Positions 21,174 to 26,217 of a stretch of 26,217 nucleotides of DNA are shown here, one piece after another. The notes beneath the pieces are model-generated. The model saw nothing but the letters and a program-made list of their open reading frames with translations, was not told where the DNA came from and ran no database searches. Both the position numbers and the translations under genes were made by a program. The first letter of the stretch is position 1; the number at the start of each line of letters is the position of its first letter. This stretch comes from Poteriospumella lacustris. Taxonomy: Eukaryota; Sar; Chrysophyceae; Chromulinales; Dinobryaceae. The stretch lies in NCBI GenBank assembly GCA_008000375.1, contig SMOI01000411.1, positions 1 to 26,217 of the forward strand, in the 5' to 3' direction.

Positions 21174-22593
21174 TTATTCATAATGAGACAAAACTCGCTC
21201 GACGTCTCTTGTGGTACCCACAATGACAGGGCATTTATCATGAATGCTCTCGGGCTTCAGGTCCAAAATCCGGTGAATACCACCACGAAATGGACCTGTG
21301 GACGCACTTCCGCCAGCATCTTCAATAATTTTTGCCATAGGAAAGCCTTCGTACAGAATGCGCAATTTTCCGTTTCCCTACACAACACAAACAAATTACA
21401 AGGACCTTCACACATACACCAGCAAACCAATGAGTAATACCTTCGCAGCATCAGCAGGATAGAGATAAATTCCGCCATACATGATGGTTCGATGAACATC
21501 TGCAACCATCGAACCCACGTAACGAGCAGTGTAAGGAGGGGAGTTGAATTTGAAACCATCAACAGCTCGCTGCATGTTGGAATCCCAAGTCGTGTAATTT
21601 CCTTCATTGATGGAGTAGATGGTCTTGCTCTTCTCAGGAATCATCATTTTTTCGCCCGTGAGAATAAACTCTCCAATTGAAGGATCAAGCGTGAAGCGCT
21701 CGACACCGTGTCCGTAGGTGATCATCAACTCCGTTGCCGATCCATAAGCACAATATCTGAGAAAGAAAAGCATGCAAAAGGACAACAACAGTTACCGCAA
21801 ACTCACAAGCAAGGATTAAGAGATCAAAGTTTACCCAGCGCAAATAATCTGTCACGAACGAAAAGCGGATTAAACAATAAATGGAACAAGTCGTGAGGTA
21901 CAATAATCCATACCTCGTCTCCGGATCTGAGAATGTCATCCACCGTCGCCGGTCCTTCCGAGGTCTGACCAGGGAGGCATGCAAAAAATTGAGAATTTTA
22001 ACAACGAGATGAAGAGAGACAGAAGAGAAGAATGCTATGTCACCTTGAGCCACACTGAAAAAATAGTTCCAGTGGAGACATTGCAGTCGATGTTTGACGA
22101 GCCATCGAGGGGATCGAATGCAACACAATACTTTCCTGCGGAAAAACAATTAGATGACACTAAGGCGAATACAAGGTTAAGGAGTTTTGCTCACCGGAAA
22201 TTTCTGGCTCAACAATGATTGGGTCCTCGTTCTCCTCCGAGACCAATATGGCGCACACATGGGAGTTGTACAAGGAGTTGACGAACATTTCATTTGACAG
22301 AACATCTAATTTCTTCTGGTCGTCACCGGTGGTGTTGGATGAACCCGCCAAGCCATCTGAACAAGGGTATACGAAGGCTTTGGTTTCAGGATTGTTGGCG
22401 ACATTCAAGGAAACTACCGAATCTTACAGAGTCCTGCGATTCCCGCTTTCCGCACGGAACGAGAAATGAGCTTGCAAGCAGTTTGTATGGCATTAAGTAA
22501 AATAACCAGCTCAGGATCCTTCGTGCGGACCATCACTAACCGACTCAACGTTTTCGAGTCAGTGTCGTTGCGAATGCTATCGGGATGCTCCAT
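21174..22593 (-). CDS. FBP: Fructose-1,6-bisphosphatase, cytosolic type
   Basis: A 334-aa enzyme that hydrolyses fructose 1,6-bisphosphate in gluconeogenesis and sucrose or storage-sugar synthesis. Seven exons: 22428-22593, 22195-22356, 22044-22135, 21914-21964, 21835-21848, 21441-21756 and 21174-21377. Motifs in order: [35 protein letters not shown], the metal-binding [18 protein letters not shown], and the substrate-binding [20 protein letters not shown]. Exon 5 is a 14-nt microexon needed to read DEIICAGYCAYG. Its length fits a complete FBPase. There is no targeting leader and no regulatory cysteine insertion of the chloroplast form, so I call it cytosolic. A 90-codon open frame upstream (22596-22865) does not add FBPase homology and I leave it out. 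Confidence 0.94.
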
Positions 22594-22934
22594 GATTAGA
22601 AAATCAGCAAAAAGACCAAGCGCACAGAAGATTTCAAAAGCTGGGACAGGGTAAAGATCCTCTGAAGACACACCAAGGTGATGTTCAGTATCGATGCATT
22701 ATGAGAGATTCCTGTCGGACCGAAACCTGCGAGTAGTTTTCTTGCGGAAGAGCGAGCGCCCAGATCTTGAAGTTGCCCTCTCCAACTTGCAACAAACTTC
22801 GGCGGGAGAAACCCAAACACGTCTGGGTATTTGAAGGCGGAAATCAGAATCGCAGTATCATGCATTGCTACTTATTCTTAGACCTTACAAGGTATTATTT
22901 ATCGGCGAAATCATTGCACGATGGTGCTTAAAAA
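22594..22934. promoter_or_regulatory. Intergenic region upstream of FBPase
   Basis: A 341-bp gap after the FabG stop. An open minus-strand frame (start at 22865, MHDTAILISAFKYP) spans most of it but ends in TAA at 22596, just before the FBPase ATG, and matches nothing I know. It may be 5' UTR. Frames in the last part overlap the FBPase leader. Confidence 0.35.
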
Positions 22935-24333
<1,399 letters not shown>

Positions 24334-25543
24334 ATGAGCTTGAGCAGTTCTGCTTGCCCCAGTGTCGGCAAAGATGCAGCGACATCTAATTCTTCCATTG
24401 TTTCCGGTCTTTCAAAGAGGAAGGGCACCGACACTCAAGGAAAGCTGGATGCTATCAATCAGCAGCTCGCCGAAGTGAGGAAAAAATTGGCAGATCGTCA
24501 TTCGTCACAGCAGCTGAAGCACCACAAGCCAAAGGAAAAGCAAACGATTCAATCGAAACGAAAATCCACCAAAAAGACATTCCATCATCCAAAGCTGGAC
24601 TTTGTTTTGGGAGAGGTCGTGTTTTCTCCATACATGACCAAGCCTCTGGACCCTTATCCACAAGAAACATTCGAGGTACCCAAACGGCTACACGAATTGA
24701 AGAAGAAAGTCGTGAAAGGGTCTGAACTCTCCAAAGATGAACTGCCCTATGATGTCGACTTTGTCCGAAATCGATTCATTCACGAGGTCGCCAATTTTTC
24801 CGTCTCATTCAACATGTCTCCGGTAGGTGTTTTCCGTCTCTTTGCTTGTCTTGATCAATGACCAATGACGTTATCTTCTACATGTGCAATGTCAGGAGGA
24901 GCGATCACCGGTATCCACAGCAAGATCAGGGCGTCGATCGCCTCTCTCGCGACAGAGTTCATATGCTCAATCCTACTGTCTTGATGACAGTTCCCTCGTA
25001 GGAAGATCCAGTGTCGATTCCTGTGAATTACTGCCCCCCGTTCAGTCGACTCGCCGAGTCCCATCTTCCAGTGGAATGCGATCAAATGCCTTAAAGTCGC
25101 CTAAGGCAAAGGCCGAGTTGGCCTCAGCATCTTCAGTCAGCAGCGCTCCGAGACAGCAACAGCAACCTCCAAACAAGGACCAACTTTCGCGGAAGCCCTC
25201 CCCAGGAAAGAGGAATGAGCTGAAGCCGCTAGTTCCTGGCATCGGAAAAGCGAAGACGAGCCAAGCGAAGACCACGAAAGTGGAAGATTCGAGTCAGTCG
25301 GCGGTCATTACGAAGTCGGCTTCGTTGGACTCTTCTCTTCGGCCGACGCCTGTCGTGGTGAGGGAGAAAGTATCAACCGATGACATCGGGTATAAAGATG
25401 ATTTCTCAGCTGTCGATCCGCCTGTTGCGGCCAGCAAGCGGTATTCTTCGACGCCTTCGCCCTTCATATGCGCTCTATCAAGTTCTGATTTGGAGCTTTT
25501 GATGACGTCATTCGCCAGAATGTCGCATTTGATGGGGCGATGA
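24334..25543 (+). CDS. Hypothetical basic, Ser-rich protein
   Basis: I do not recognise this 378-aa protein. Two exons, 24334-24822 and 24896-25543, are joined across a 73-bp GT-AG intron at FNMSP-EERSPVS. Residues about 30-60 form a charged helix (GKLDAINQQLAEVRKKLADR) likely to be coiled coil. Residues 80-160 are the most protein-like part, with DFVLGEVVFSPYMTKPLDPY and DELPYDVDFVRNRFIHEVAN, and may be a small conserved domain. The C-terminal half is Ser/Pro/Lys-rich and looks disordered, with a poly-Gln run (RQQQQPP). There are no membrane segments. The Met at 24334 was chosen because the open frame upstream has a different composition. Confidence 0.68.
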
Positions 25544-25592
25544 CAGAATGAAAGACGTGCCAGCGTTTTGGTTTCGTTCTTTTCTCGTTTCG

Positions 25593-25693
25593 CTTGTATA
25601 TACATTTATTGAATCTCTTGTTTGTACAGCTGGGCTTTAGTTGCCCTAATTATTTTCATGGTTACCTTTTTATATTGCTTTTGCCTAACTTTC
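25593..25693. repeat. Left arm of an inverted repeat
   Basis: Base 25593 pairs with 26217, the last base of the window. The first 77 bp are identical to the reverse complement of the right arm. After a 2-bp indel the match continues with a few substitutions (atattgcttttgccta against atattgtttttgccta). Confidence 0.95.
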
Positions 25694-26117
25694 TTCACAG
25701 CGTAACTGGTGTAGAATGTTATTCCATTCCTCTCCTCAAAGCTCCATATAACCCAATAACTATGTCATCATCTGAAATTTGTCAACTCTTTGCAACAAAT
25801 CGTACCGCCCCAGTGTACAGCGTTACTGGTGACATCAAGGCAACTGTCTTCTAGTTGCCTTCCATCACGACAGCTGCTTCACAAGCAAATAGCCTGCTGG
25901 TTCACCTCAAGAGGTTTACTCTCCGCTGAAACTGTCAAGTGCATCGCGAATCAAACGTGTTCTGCTGCATCGACGACCACGGCGGACAAGCTTGAAGTTG
26001 TGTTCCCTATTGTTGTACACAAACAGATGCGAAGAGTTGAGTTTTGATGACATTTTTTATGTGGGGTTTAATTGAGCTTGGGGGAGAGGAAAGGACCACC
26101 TTTTTCGTTTTACAATC

Positions 26118-26217
26118 AGTAAGCTAGGCAAAAACAATATAAAGGTAACCATGAAAATAATTAGGGCAACTAAAGCCCAGCTGTACAAACAAGAGATTCA
26201 ATAAATGTATATACAAG
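26118..26217. repeat. Right arm of the inverted repeat, cut by the window edge
   Basis: Reverse-complement partner of 25593-25693. The match is still perfect at the last base, so the arm probably continues outside the window, towards an inverted copy of the 378-aa gene's 3' region. A terminal inverted repeat of a ~625-bp element that happens to end here is the other option. Confidence 0.93.

Larger units (their letters stand above)
25544..26217. other. Intergenic region to the right edge, mostly inside an inverted repeat
   Basis: It holds the 3' UTR of the 378-aa gene, the left repeat arm, a ~420-bp interior and the right arm. Two overlapping plus-strand frames (25594-25854, 25790-26047) occur, but neither looks like a known protein and neither has clear splice support. 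The short motif cagcgt(a/t)actggtg occurs twice (about 25698 and 25818). Confidence 0.45.

Noticed and set aside
22596-22865. Open minus-strand frame directly upstream of FBPase, containing ISAF near its start
   Set aside because: It lacks a real signal-peptide hydrophobic core, ends in TAA before the FBPase ATG, and no splice of plausible length joins it to FBPase. FBPase from 22593 is already full length.

Overview
The window is nuclear DNA of a eukaryotic alga, most likely a stramenopile (heterokont) with a secondary red-type plastid. Most genes are split by short GT-AG introns, typically 52-83 bp. Two plastid-pathway enzymes, ferredoxin-sulfite reductase and the FabG-type ketoacyl-ACP reductase, begin with a signal peptide whose predicted cleavage site is followed by Phe (GLA|FRLQ and VHA|FHVR). 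This is the ASAFAP-type bipartite leader used by red-lineage complex plastids. The bZIP-PAS transcription factor has the basic region I associate with stramenopiles. A TTLL-family tubulin ligase suggests a ciliated cell or life stage. I cannot name the species, and a cryptophyte or haptophyte is not excluded.

Layout, left to right: a 5'-side fragment of a TTLL3/8-like tubulin glycylase (-); an MFSD1-like MFS transporter (+); plastid sulfite reductase (-); an unrecognised 367-aa protein (+); a SAM-like-domain protein (-); Rab6 GTPase (+); a ten-exon bZIP-PAS transcription factor (-); coatomer gamma (+); a 1.8-kb stretch of decayed duplicates and inverted repeats; a Mei2-like RNA-binding protein (-); a truncated secretory-pathway-type Ca2+ P-type ATPase (-); cytosolic-type fructose-1,6-bisphosphatase (-); plastid FabG (-); an unrecognised 378-aa basic, Ser-rich protein (+); and the left arm and interior of an inverted repeat that reaches the right edge.

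The most unusual region is 15.5-18.9 kb. Coatomer gamma and Mei2-like are convergent neighbours that appear to have been tandemly duplicated with a period of about 1.8 kb. The left Mei2 copy and the right coatomer copy then decayed, leaving one intact version of each (the surviving Mei2-like gene may itself lack its 5' end). Just upstream of the surviving Mei2-like gene is a 17-bp telomere-like tract (GGTTAGGTTAGGGTTAG on the minus strand). On its other side the Ca2+-ATPase stops in the middle of its conserved hinge motif. The tract supplies both the ATPase stop codon and the stop that closes the upstream Mei2 frame. This looks like a healed chromosome break, a telomere fusion, or an assembly chimera.

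Left of this junction genes alternate strand perfectly (- + - + - + - + -), giving divergent promoter regions and tight convergent 3' ends. Right of it the pattern changes to - - - +. The other genes are housekeeping: vesicle traffic (Rab6, coatomer gamma), sulfur assimilation (sulfite reductase), plastid fatty-acid synthesis (FabG) and gluconeogenesis (FBPase). They do not form a pathway cluster.
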